Part shown: piece after piece, positions 9,310-17,319 of the stretch
Layout: each line of letters starts with the position of its first letter
Numbering within the stretch: the stretch's first letter is position 1
Origin: Basidiobolus heterosporus B8920
Taxonomy: Eukaryota > Basidiobolomycota > Basidiobolomycetes > Basidiobolales > Basidiobolaceae
Assembly: GCA_000697455.1 (NCBI GenBank)
Contig: JNET01033352.1
Location: 1-17,319, forward strand
Length of the DNA stretch: 17,319 bases
Reading direction: 5' to 3'
Notes under the pieces: generated by a model
The model's database searches: none
Seen by the model: the letters and a program-made list of their open reading frames with translations, nothing else
Told to the model about the DNA's origin: nothing
Translations under genes and position numbers: made by a program

Positions 9310-9315
9310 ACGCGT
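9310..9315. promoter_or_regulatory. MluI cell-cycle box-like ACGCGT
   Basis: ACGCGT is the core site of the fungal MBF factor (Mbp1/Swi6), which drives G1/S expression of replication genes. It lies 537 bp upstream of the ORC6 ATG, which fits that function. It is a single hexamer, so chance is possible. Confidence 0.3.
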
Positions 9316-9331
9316 AGCAAAATAGCGCACG

Positions 9332-9343
9332 CACGTGACGTCA
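9332..9343. promoter_or_regulatory. Overlapping E-box (CACGTG) and CRE (TGACGTCA)
   Basis: CACGTG at 9332-9337 shares two bases with a perfect 8-bp TGACGTCA at 9336-9343. These are the palindromic sites of bHLH and ATF/CREB-type bZIP factors. They lie in the divergent promoter about 310 bp from the PEHE start and 510 bp from ORC6. Two perfect sites side by side are less likely by chance than one, but binding is inferred. Confidence 0.4.
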
Positions 9344-9851
9344 CAAATAAAACATCAAACCTATTTAGATGATGTGATCATGCGTACTGTTTGATCCACT
9401 TTCACCTTGGCTATTCATCAAGCAGGTTTGAGAATTTCTTTAACGTAAACAGTCGAATTTCTGTGCAGAGGACATGAAAGCTTCATTACATTTGTGAGCT
9501 ATGTTGTTCTATATTGGTCGTTTACATGCAATATGCAACTATACTCTTCACTTGGATGTTGAAATAAATCACAGAGAAGCGATACATTCTAAGATGACAC
9601 TGTAACCATTGGCCCAGATGTTGATATACTGTATGATCATCCAAGAGATATTGTTAAAGCAGCAGATGGTGTACCTTTTATCTCAACCTTAAATCGATAA
9701 TTTCATCTCGTTGTGAATCGTATCCTTGTGCTAGTGATGAAAGAGCACCCAATAAATATCACTAAAACCAGATACTGCTATGTGTTGTAAAATCCCGTTG
9801 ACCTGATAAATACTCGTCTATCCCGTGAAGTTGGAAGAGCAGTAAACCAAT

Positions 9852-10871
9852 ATGCTTACAATTCTTCCTGAAATCGCAAAACAACTAGAACTTAATGTTG
9901 GGCCTCACATTTTTGAGAGAGCGCAACACTTTCTCTGGGAGATGGACCAACTGTCCCAGTTGGCAATACCCAATCCCAAAATTACCAAGCCGATTATATG
10001 TTTACAATTAGCCTGTGAGAGGTAGACTTTTCTTTCTGATAGTTGTTTGGCAGAACATCTATTCACACTAACTAGTTTCGGAGAGAAATTCAATTTTCAA
10101 CTAGCATATACTATGACGAAGTCCGCTCGAGCAACGTACATTCTCCTGCTAAACAACATACGATTCATACTTGGTCTTGACTTAACTGGTTTCAGTAGGA
10201 TGCTTAAGGAATTTCCGTTTGTAAAATCTTACATGTTTAATGATATCAAAGAGATTTACTACGCCTTCAGAGACAACTACTCCAAAGCACTATGGAAAAC
10301 TGGCCGAATGGTGAATTGGACGTCTCCAAAATACGCATATATCATAATTTATGTATATTGTCAACTACTTCATCCGAAGTTTTTGAAGTGCAGTATTCTG
10401 CAACAGTATCGAATTCGAACACCGGAATTCGATAGAATTCTTGAACTGGTTCGAAGCTATACTGGTGACACTTTGACTCTCATACAACGCAAGTTAGAGA
10501 CAACATTACCAAAAGAATCGATCTCTATTGAAGGATGCCCACACATTCATACCGAGTGTAAAACAGTCCATCTACAACACCAAACCACCCTTGTCGCAAA
10601 ATCCTCCAAACCGCTTAAGCGAACGTTTACCAGAGATGTTGTCAAATCACTGATATTATCCTCGCCATCTCAGTCTCAATCACGATCTTCTAGAAGAGTA
10701 CAACACAATCCGACTGCTATGGTTAGTTTTATTACAAGGGTTCTTTTCCACGAGAGCCAGTGTTTCTTAACCTTTTCATTCTAGATGCAGCTGGAGTACT
10801 ACAGAGAGACGCAAGGATATCGTGACTATCTTATTTGGAAAAGAAAAATGGTGCATCGCTTCACAAGCTGA
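9852..10871 (+). CDS. ORC6: Origin recognition complex subunit 6
   Basis: Exons are 9852-10021, 10076-10721 and 10785-10871, with introns of 54 and 63 bp. Phases 2 and 0 fit and the product is 300 residues. A stop (TAA 9843-9845) precedes the chosen ATG in frame. The protein follows metazoan-type ORC6 along its length. ILPEIAKQLELN and ITKPIICLQLACE match the first cyclin/TFIIB-like fold, and spacing across the first splice to ATYILLLNNIRFILGLD equals that of human ORC6. PKYAYIIIYVYCQLLHPKF...TPEFDRILELV matches the second fold. The end, YRDYLIWKRKMV, matches the conserved C-terminal 'Y..WKRK' helix that docks ORC6 onto the complex. A Ser/Arg-rich linker (SPSQSQSRSSRRV) is likely phosphorylated. 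ORC6 helps load MCM at replication origins in the nucleus. Only the middle exon shows as a long open frame. Confidence 0.82.
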
Positions 10872-10969
10872 TCATTACCAGTACTGATTGGAATTCGCCA
10901 CCCTTTAACAGAAAACTAATGAAAATTTCGGATATTTTGAAAAATCCAGCCTTTAAATAATTATAATAG

Positions 10970-10975
10970 AATAAA
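10970..10975 (+). promoter_or_regulatory. Poly(A) signal of ORC6
   Basis: AATAAA lies about 100 bases after the ORC6 stop in a very A/T-rich context, before the RPS6 promoter. Confidence 0.4.
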
Positions 10976-11172
10976 ATCATCCGAGTACGAGAGAATTATC
11001 CTAAAACTTCAGATTCATCGGTAACTGTGATTTCAATGATTGTTATCATACCAAATTCGAAACAAATATCCACTTTTCACGGGCACGGGTTAGATGGTCA
11101 TAAAACAGAGACCGATTCGCTTGCGCTGCTTCCTCTTCCTGTACGTTCTAGGGGTACGACTGTGCATCAATC

Positions 11173-12149
11173 ATGAAGGTAAATGAAGGTTGCAATGGCG
11201 TGTTATGACAGAAACGTGGTGATGATTGATCACTTGTTGAAAGTGTTAGATGCCGAGTATTGTCAGGGTATTGGGATAGAGGTGCGGTGAATCTATCATA
11301 AATCAAGAGGATCAATCAACCATCCATCCATCCAAACTGTGATAATACCACCAAACGAACCATCTAATTTTTGCTCGATAATAACGAAACCTTACTAATC
11401 GTGCTATACATTGGTTCTAGTTGAATATTGCTAATCCTGCTACTGGCTGCCAAAAAACCATCGAAATCGATGACGAACGTAAGGTTCGCGTCTTCTACGA
11501 TAAACGTATGTCTACTGAAGTCCCAGGTGATTCCCTTGGTGATGAGTTCAAGGGATACGTTTTCCGTATCACTGGTGGTAACGACAAACAAGGTTTCCCC
11601 ATGAAGCAAGGTATCCTTCTTCCTCATCGTGTTCGCCTACTTCTGTCCAAGGGTCACTCTTGCTATCGCCCACGTCGTACCGGAGAGCGTAAGAGAAAGA
11701 GTGTTCGTGGTTGTATTGTTGGTTCCGATTTATCCGTCATCTCTTTGGTCGTTGTCAAGCAAGGTGAGCAAGAGATTCCTGGTTTAACCGACACCACTGT
11801 TCCAAAGCGCTTGGGCCCTAAGAGAGCTTCTAAACTTCGTAAGATGTTCAACCTTACCAAGGAGGATGATGTTCGTAAGTTCGTCATTCGTCGTGAGATT
11901 CAACCTAAGAATGCCGACAAAAAGCCTTACACTAAGGCACCCAAGATCCAACGTTTGGTTACCCCTCTTACTCTCCAACGCAAGAGACAAAGAATTGCTC
12001 TCAAGCGTAGAAACGCTCAAGCCTCCAAGGAGGCAGCTGCTGAGTATGCCAAACTTCTTGCCCACCGTGTCAAGGAGCAACGTGAACGCAAGGAAGAGAT
12101 TCGTAAGAGAAGACTTTCTAGCCAACATGCAAGCGCTGCCAAGAATTAA
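11173..12149 (+). CDS. RPS6: 40S ribosomal protein S6 (eS6)
   Basis: Exon 1 is just ATGAAG (11173-11178). A 242-bp intron (GTAAAT ... branch-like TACTAAT at 11393-11399 ... CTAG) leads to exon 2 at 11421. The product of 244 residues starts [20 protein letters not shown], the classic eS6 N-terminus. Further blocks match the family: [56 protein letters not shown] and [20 protein letters not shown]. The C-terminal basic helix ends [15 protein letters not shown], containing the RRLSS serines that S6-kinase-type enzymes phosphorylate. eS6 belongs to the small ribosomal subunit in the cytoplasm. Codon use is strongly biased (CGT, AAG, GTC), as expected for a highly expressed gene. The long open frame appears to begin at TTG (Leu3), but the true start is the upstream ATG. 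Confidence 0.97.
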
Positions 12150-12413
12150 ATATTTTCAAATAAATCTGAAGATATTTAGCTTTGCATATTTTTATTCAAT
12201 GAAAGTATTCTCAATTACAAAATAGCCCAAGCAAACCTTACCGATTCGTAACAGAGATTTGCATTGAACACTAAGGCTCTTACAACGGGAACATTCGATC
12301 AAGGATTCTTTTAAAATGTACAGTTGATGTTTATTCAATAATTTCGAATAAAAAACCCAAACTTTCTGTTTTCTATTGAATACCGAATGCATTTTATTTG
12401 GTCTGAAATCAGG
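12150..12413. terminator. Shared 3' region of convergent RPS6 and YHM2
   Basis: The two stop codons face each other across 264 bases. AATAAA on the plus strand at 12159-12164 sits 10 bases after the RPS6 stop, and AATAAA on the minus strand at 12335-12330 is about 80 bases after the YHM2 stop. No gene is seen between them. Confidence 0.45.
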
Positions 12414-13424
12414 TTATTGTTTCAAAATCTTACGATCATTGACCCAGGATTTCACTTTGTCACCACCGAAAACAATACACACAGTCTGCCAAATACCAAG
12501 ACCAATGCGAGGAGTTACTCCACGATAGAAGCCTTTCATGCCGTGACTTTGGTAGATATATTTGGCTGCTGAGGATATGGTCATCTTTTCTGGGCGTCCA
12601 GCACTCTTGATTTGTGATTGCATCTCCACACGAATTACCTCAATAGGCTGGTTCCAACACGAAAGGGCACCGGCCACAGCCGAGGCGCCAATTTTTTCCA
12701 GGTTAGTGAGGGGAGCAATGCTATCGGTATTTTGACGGAATTGAAGAATCATCCCTTCAGCAATACGCGACAAACCAAAACGACTACCCCAATTGGTACA
12801 TTGACGTAATGCTACTGCGTTTACTCCTTTGTTGATTCCTCGGATACCTTCCTTTCGGATAACATCTGCAGCTACTGTCCAAGTGGATTTTGTGGGGCCT
12901 GCCTCCTTTTGTCGAGTGATTTCTACGGTTTTCATAAAAGTACAGAATCCCATAGTAAAGTAAGCCTGGGTCAGCCCACCAACCATACCCCCAGCAATAC
13001 CTGCAGCAGCAGATGAAAAGCCCCAGGTGTGCATACGGTACTCGACCTCTGATGCGGTGAATAGTAAAGCGGCACCTTTCGTACTAGCTTCAATCCACGC
13101 CCATGGAATCAGGCCTTGATAAAAACCTGTAAATCCACCTCTTTGCCAGATTTTTTTAAAGGCAGTGGGAAGGTTATCGTTACGATTGGCGGCAAGGTGT
13201 GTTTTAAGCACTTCAAAAGGCTGACTAAGAGTAGTCACCTCAAATAATGTCACTCCTGCACCTATACTTTTTTTCATGTTAGCGAAGGAAGAGCGATATC
13301 AAAGCAAATTTACGTTTTGAAAGATAACTTACGCCAAGTTTGACCAAGAGAGGGGTTTTTTTGCTATTGGGGCCACTACGGGTACAGTAGCGGCAAGAGG
13401 AGTGGCAGTTGTTATTTGGCTCAT
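12414..13424 (-). CDS. YHM2: Mitochondrial citrate/oxoglutarate carrier, Yhm2 type
   Basis: Exon 1 is 13424-13333 (MSQITTATPLAATVP...KKPLSWSNLA). A 66-bp intron (13332-13267, GTAAGT, branch-like GCTAAC, AAAG) joins in phase 2 to exon 2, 13266-12414. The product is 314 residues, the same as yeast Yhm2. It follows Yhm2 closely: FEVTTLSQPFEVLKTHLAAN, YQGLIPWAWIEASTKGA, TMGFCTFMKTVEITRQK, EGIRGINKGVNAVALRQ, NWGSRFGLSRI, WNQPIEVIRVEMQSQ and YRGVTPRIGLGIWQT. These are three mitochondrial-carrier repeats, with the divergent second signature typical of Yhm2. The family exchanges citrate for 2-oxoglutarate across the inner membrane, supports cytosolic NADPH, and was also described as a mitochondrial DNA-binding protein in yeast. 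A (TA)n box lies about 60 bases upstream. An ATG at 13277 belongs to the intron and is not the start. Confidence 0.93.
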
Positions 13425-14334
13425 GCTTACGATTATTGTGTAATTGAATGCTTGTTGATAGTAAGGAGAGTTGACTATGGAATATATATATATATCGACT
13501 TGAGTGATCCCACAGCTTTAGGAGACCTGTTGGCCAGATGAGTTATTGGATAAGGCCGATTTTTAAATGGTCAAGGCTATCCTATGCAAGCCTTTTCGAT
13601 TCTCTGAATACATACAACAAAAGGGGTAACTTAATATTTTTTGAGCCTAGGGTGGGAGGAATTTAGATACTAATTAAATGCATAAACATAAAGTATATGG
13701 CATGCCTCCAGACAAAGTAGTACCCGTTTTCCGTAACACAAGAACATTGGACAAATATATCTTCGTGGTGTTACAGATAGTTTATTAGAGCAATCATTTT
13801 TGTAGAAAATTTCTGAATTCTATCACATGGATAAAATATGGGCTTACTGTGTACAGAATCAACCAGTGATCCTAGAAATAAATAAGATAAAACGCTGCTT
13901 ATCACAAGCTTATTGTGGTTTGAATGTAGATGACCGAAGCCTCCTTACCCATCGGTATTTTGAGTGAAATGTGTTAAATAATTCCCACTAAGCATCCGAG
14001 TTTAACTGCCGAAATATGTCAATGAAGTGATTTTCTATTCGTGGCGTGACCAGTGGAAAACCCATCTAACAATGGAGTACCCAGATCTCCATTGGCGGAC
14101 TTAGTTGCAACAGTTTCAGTAATCCGAGAACCACTCCAACGCCAATAGTGGTAGTAGGGATTAAGCCAACTCGGTTCTGATGCTATGGAGGGTATATCCC
14201 ACAAAATTGATGACAATATCGATGGTCGTAGACATTAGCAATATTGAGTCATGGTCGAGATGAATAATAGCATAGAGATGGGCAAGAATCGAATCTAAAG
14301 TTTACTTCAATTGATTAAATAATAATAAGTGGGC
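13425..14334. other. Spacer between YHM2 start and THR1 end, no credible gene
   Basis: A/T-rich sequence holds the YHM2 promoter on the right-hand side of its ATG and the THR1 3' flank. On the minus strand around 14240-14019 short open stretches in three frames overlap (one begins MSTTIDIVINFVGYTL). They do not splice together into anything I recognise. Confidence 0.45.
13483..13495 (-). promoter_or_regulatory. TATA-like (TA)n element of YHM2
   Basis: A run of alternating T and A lies 59-71 bases upstream of the YHM2 ATG on the minus strand, a plausible place for a TATA box given a short 5' UTR. It could equally be a short AT microsatellite. Confidence 0.35.
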
Positions 14335-15476
14335 TTATAATTTTCCCTGTGCAAACCCAATCTGACAATTGTAGCCTTCTTCCACGATATCCAATAATTT
14401 AACTACTGTCCGTATACCATTGGGGGACTGGCGTGCAAAGATCTCTTGCGCATCGTTGGCGATTTTATCGAAATTCTCTGTGGCCAACGCAAGTATAGTG
14501 GGTCCTGCTCCACTCAAGCAAATCCCTACCAGACCTGGATGAGAGGCGGGCGTCATAGATTTAAGAATTTCGGGAAGACCGGGAATCTAAGAGAAAGCTT
14601 AGAGAATTGGCGTAGGAGTTTAAATGATTACTTGAACATACCAAATGTTTTCGATAAGGCTGGTGTATTTTATCCTGCATAGCTTCGTAAATTTTCTCCA
14701 CATCCGGGGGCGATTGACTTAACGCAGCAGTAAGAATAGTCAGGCGTTGCAGATTGAAAATCTAATGTGTGATTGTGATTAATACGAAGCAACGATATGT
14801 TTGGTAGGATATATGATAGAGCACCGACCACATCCTCCTTTTGGTAGTTCTCAGGTAAAGCTTTCCTAGCTTTCTCGGTGGCTAGTTCGAATTGAGGAAT
14901 AATAGCAATGGCCTTGATCTCCTTTGCCCAACCTAATCGAACATAAGAGCCAACTCCGATCGGAGGCTGGGAGTTACTCGTGTGTGGTGGACTACGTAGA
15001 TAGCCTGCAACAAAGCCCCCCATGAGTGCAGCAACAACATTGTCAGGATGGCTCTCAATTTGCAAGATGAAATCAAGCATCCGTTCTTTGCTCAGGTTCA
15101 GGTCGCCAACAAAATTTGCGAGTGCCACGCCAGCTACCACTGCCGATCCCGAAGACCCTAATCCTCGTCCTAAGGGGATGGAGTTATTGATATGGATTGC
15201 GATGGGCTTGGGAAGATCGCGGCCAAAACAAGATAAGACATATAATGCAGTCTTGGTGATTAGGTTCTTCTCTGGTATTAGGCACATAGTTTCTGCGCCA
15301 TCGCCCTCATAAGTAAGCTTCACTGGGTTATGGTTGTTGCTACCTGGTGGATAAATAGTAACCTCGACAGTCAAGTACAACGATAGAGCAAGACCAAGCA
15401 CATCAAACCCTGGGCCAATATTAGCCGATGTGGCCGGAACAGTGATTCTTGCGTAAGAAGCTCGAGTCATGGACAC
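14335..15476 (-). CDS. THR1: Homoserine kinase
   Basis: Exons are 15476-14829, 14761-14642 and 14586-14335, with introns of 67 and 55 bp. The product is 339 residues (yeast Thr1 has 357). The three GHMP-kinase motifs are present: VPATSANIGPGFDVLG (13-28), IPLGRGLGSSGSAVVAG (100-116, the ATP loop) and GICLSGAGPTILALATENF (277-295). Between them are ESHPDNVVAALMGG, AIAIIPQFELATEKARKALP, IFNLQRLTILTAAL and AMQDKIHQPYRKHL, all as in fungal Thr1. It phosphorylates homoserine, the penultimate step of threonine synthesis, in the cytosol. The second intron has a good GTATGT donor. The first is best placed at a weak GTCGGT donor (14828), because this restores KEDV-IFNLQRL, matching yeast. A TATATAAG box lies about 32 bases upstream. 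Confidence 0.94.
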
Positions 15477-15507
15477 AGATAAGGGGTGGTTCGTAGTGGT
15501 TTAGCAT

Positions 15508-15515
15508 CTTATATA
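15508..15515 (-). promoter_or_regulatory. TATA box of THR1
   Basis: The minus strand reads TATATAAG 32-39 bases upstream of the THR1 ATG. The match to a TATA consensus is good and the distance implies a very short 5' UTR. Confidence 0.45.
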
Positions 15516-15701
15516 GGACCATAGCGAACTGATTAGATTTGATAAGTTCCCTTCTCCGGTAACACCAGATTGTTGTAAAAGCTCGAAAGCAGATTAGATC
15601 CTCTCGTGGATATATCTAGATCAGTAGACGGATGCGGACATGACTTGTTTTTCTGTTGCTCGCTTATTGGTACTTAAGCTAGACTCCACCTCAATGATTG
15701 T

Positions 15702-15780
15702 GTCTCAACTATTTTTCTGAGTAAGCGTTGAATGTTTCCATTTATGTTGATAAGATGAACCTAAGTCTCAGCTATTTTTC
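15702..15780. repeat. Short direct repeat in the THR1/F-box promoter
   Basis: GTCTCAACTATTTTTC at 15702-15717 recurs as GTCTCAGCTATTTTTC at 15765-15780, 63 bp apart with one mismatch. It may be a duplicated factor site; no known motif is recognised. Confidence 0.4.
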
Positions 15781-16007
15781 AGCGGTAAAAGCAGTGACCA
15801 TTGGCTATGTCGAATTTCTCGAAAGTAGTTTTGTTGACAGATGCTTACGGTTTTAATCATTGGCTCGGGCCCATTTATTACCCTACCCGACAGGGAAAGC
15901 TGTCACCAAGATCAAATCAGATGCTTCTTGCGACTGAAGAGTATATCTGTTAGTTAATTCCGATCGACGATGTGGTGCTTATAGATTCATATTTAAAGAG
16001 GTAGGGA

Positions 16008-17319
16008 ATGAGTCAAAGCAAGATATTAAATATGGTCTTCGTTAACACACAAGGAATTGCTGCTATCTTGTATTGGTTGAGGAATGATCTCCAAACCTTA
16101 CACACTTGTCTACAGATCAATCATCATTGGAAGCACATATGCTCTAGAGAAATGTATAGGAATCCCTGGAGCCTTTTACAAAAAGCAAGACCTTCTTCTC
16201 AGTACAAGGCCGTCATAGTAAAGCTACTGAAAGTACTTGAAAAATCAATGAAGTCTAATTCGCTTCACCTTCCCTATCATACTCATTTACGGACCATCAA
16301 CCTGGGGTGGGTTGAATCCGTTCTTAACACTGTACAGCACAGCACTGACCGTCCTTCTTATGGAAGTCAAGTGGCTCAGCTTCTGTGGTCACTCGTTGCT
16401 AAGGAATGCTCCAACCGCATTGCCGATCTGAGAACATACAAGACTTCACTCACGACCCTGATACCAAGCAGTCTTCAGCTTCCACAGCTGAGAACGCTGA
16501 AGGCCAACACTGACATTTTCGATGAGACTGCGGCATCGACCATACTGCGGGCATGCCCAGGCTTACGCCAACTCCAAATCTCAGCCAACACACTATGTGG
16601 TGAGCAGCTTGCTCGAGTCATCATTGGTCTTGGCCAGAACAAGCTGCAAGGGCTACAAATCAAGTGTACCAGCTTTACCTCCATTTACACCACAGTCGAT
16701 GCCCTAGCTGATCATCAAAATGAAAGTCTTGGCTCCCTCGTACTTGATGTCGACCAGTTCCGCATGAAGCAGAGTGACGAGACGGAAGTGAAACAGATCC
16801 GCCAAGCGTTCAAGAAGTTGAGAGGATGCTCGTGTCTACGTAGACTCGAACTTCGTGGGCTGACACCCATTGACGATGAGTGTATGACTCAGGTCATTGA
16901 GGCTAATCAGCATTTGAAACAAGTGGTACTCCAAAGTCTAGATATATCGAACTACACCTGGAGTCGACTGTTAGCTAGATCTGCAACACACTTGGAGTCG
17001 TTGGCCTTACACTCCAACGAATCCAGGATTACTAGCTTACTTCCCTCACTCAGGAAGCATGGACGGGAACTGCGCTCACTGGACATCAGCAGCATGGCAC
17101 TTCTTCCGGAAGAGTTACGAGAGTTGGTGAGATGCTGCCCTATGTTGGAAGAACTGCATCTCGGGCAGTTCAAAGAGGTGGAGGCGAAGGTGGGTGATCG
17201 CCTTGTTTTCGAGGTGTTACTCAGATGTCCACGGATGTGCACACTCAATCTTGGTGATCTCAAGTTTACGAACTATGGTTTAACATGTTTGGCTCGCCAA
17301 TCGCATCTAAAACAAGTTA
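16008..17319 (+). CDS. F-box/leucine-rich-repeat protein, 3' end outside the window
   Basis: The frame is open from ATG 16008, with an in-frame TAG at 16002-16004, to the last base: 437 codons with no intron. A second in-frame ATG lies at 16032. Residues 9-50 resemble a divergent F-box: IAAILYWLRNDLQTLHTCLQ, INHHWKHICSREMYRNPWSL. This 'NDLxxLhxCLxxNxxW...NPWSLL' form is common in F-box proteins of early-diverging fungi. From about residue 150 leucine-rich repeats of the RNI type follow: LPQLRTLKANTD, CPGLRQLQIS, LRRLELRGL, LESLALHS, LRSLDISS, LEELHLGQF and MCTLNLGDLKFTNYGL. Such proteins usually connect substrates to an SCF ubiquitin ligase through Skp1; the substrate cannot be told. G+C looks higher than in the neighbouring genes. 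The LRR assignment is firm, the F-box weaker. Confidence 0.75.
   Translation, partial: MSQSKILNMVFVNTQGIAAILYWLRNDLQTLHTCLQINHHWKHICSREMYRNPWSLLQKARPSSQYKAVIVKLLKVLEKSMKSNSLHLPYHTHLRTINLGWVESVLNTVQHSTDRPSYGSQVAQLLWSLVAKECSNRIADLRTYKTSLTTLIPSSLQLPQLRTLKANTDIFDETAASTILRACPGLRQLQISANTLCGEQLARVIIGLGQNKLQGLQIKCTSFTSIYTTVDALADHQNESLGSLVLDVDQFRMKQSDETEVKQIRQAFKKLRGCSCLRRLELRGLTPIDDECMTQVIEANQHLKQVVLQSLDISNYTWSRLLARSATHLESLALHSNESRITSLLPSLRKHGRELRSLDISSMALLPEELRELVRCCPMLEELHLGQFKEVEAKVGDRLVFEVLLRCPRMCTLNLGDLKFTNYGLTCLARQSHLKQV

Larger units (their letters stand above)
9023..9851. promoter_or_regulatory. Divergent promoter region between the PEHE gene and ORC6
   Basis: An 829-bp spacer separates the divergent start codons at 9022 (-) and 9852 (+). 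It holds an ACGCGT box at 9310-9315 and the compound palindrome CACGTGACGTCA at 9332-9343. Nearer ORC6, about 9537-9770 has short coding-like stretches in two frames interrupted by stops, discussed separately as a possible gene remnant. No RNA gene is visible. Confidence 0.4.
15477..16007. other. Divergent promoter region between THR1 and the F-box gene
   Basis: The 531-bp spacer holds the THR1 TATA-like box at 15508-15515 and a 16-bp direct repeat with one mismatch at 15702-15717 and 15765-15780. I see no coding sequence. Confidence 0.45.

Noticed and set aside
11179-11420. C/D-box snoRNA in the RPS6 intron
   Set aside because: A C-box-like GTGATGA is present but I found no CTGA D box downstream and no terminal stem.
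11421-11627. RPS6 starting at the TTG at 11421
   Set aside because: An ATGAAG exon at 11173 with proper splice sites gives the conserved MKLNI start.
14019-14240. Possible small hydrophobic protein gene on the minus strand after THR1
   Set aside because: Three short frames overlap (MSTTIDIVINFVGYTL, GLIPTTTIGVGVVLGLL and SGSRITETVATKSANGD), but no intron joins them and none matches a small protein I know.

Overview
The window looks like nuclear DNA of a fungus, most likely from an early-diverging lineage (Mucoromycota or Zoopagomycota in the broad sense). It carries a fungal-type homoserine kinase, a Yhm2-type mitochondrial carrier, ribosomal protein S6 with an intron straight after Met-Lys, many short GT-AG introns (about 54-80 bp, with two of 209 and 242 bp) and an F-box/leucine-rich-repeat protein of the kind abundant in Glomeromycotina, Mortierella and their relatives. 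I cannot place it to genus. There are no bacterial operons, tRNAs, rRNAs, CRISPR arrays or recognisable transposons.

Layout. 1-142 (-): the start of a secreted protein, cut by the window edge. 474-3324 (-): a two-exon protein kinase whose N-terminus looks like a signal peptide. Its C-terminal part is overwritten by nine perfect 171-bp copies (489-2027). Each copy begins with the 19-bp synthetic Tn5/Nextera mosaic end, so the array is a library or assembly artefact and not a biological repeat. 4289-4912 (-): TPR protein resembling the ER translocation subunit Sec72. 5582-6364 (-): Ser-rich protein with two C-terminal membrane segments, not identified. 7422-9022 (-): four-exon nuclear protein with a PEHE-like domain (MSL1/KANSL1 type). 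9852-10871 (+): three-exon ORC6. 11173-12149 (+): RPS6. 12414-13424 (-): YHM2-type citrate/oxoglutarate carrier. 14335-15476 (-): homoserine kinase THR1, three exons. 16008 to the window end (+): F-box/LRR protein, open at the right edge.

The genes are mostly unrelated housekeeping functions, as is usual in a fungal chromosome: replication initiation (ORC6), translation (RPS6), mitochondrial transport (YHM2), threonine biosynthesis (THR1), possibly ER translocation (Sec72-like) and chromatin (PEHE). The left end is different, because two neighbouring minus-strand genes both seem to encode proteins entering the secretory pathway. The divergent PEHE/ORC6 promoter holds an ACGCGT box and an overlapping CACGTG/TGACGTCA palindrome.

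The most striking pattern, the perfect tandem array, is best explained as technical. The points of real biological interest are the putative secretory kinase, the PEHE protein and the ORC6 gene, all of which become visible only after intron reconstruction. All family assignments come from recognising sequence by eye; no database search was run.
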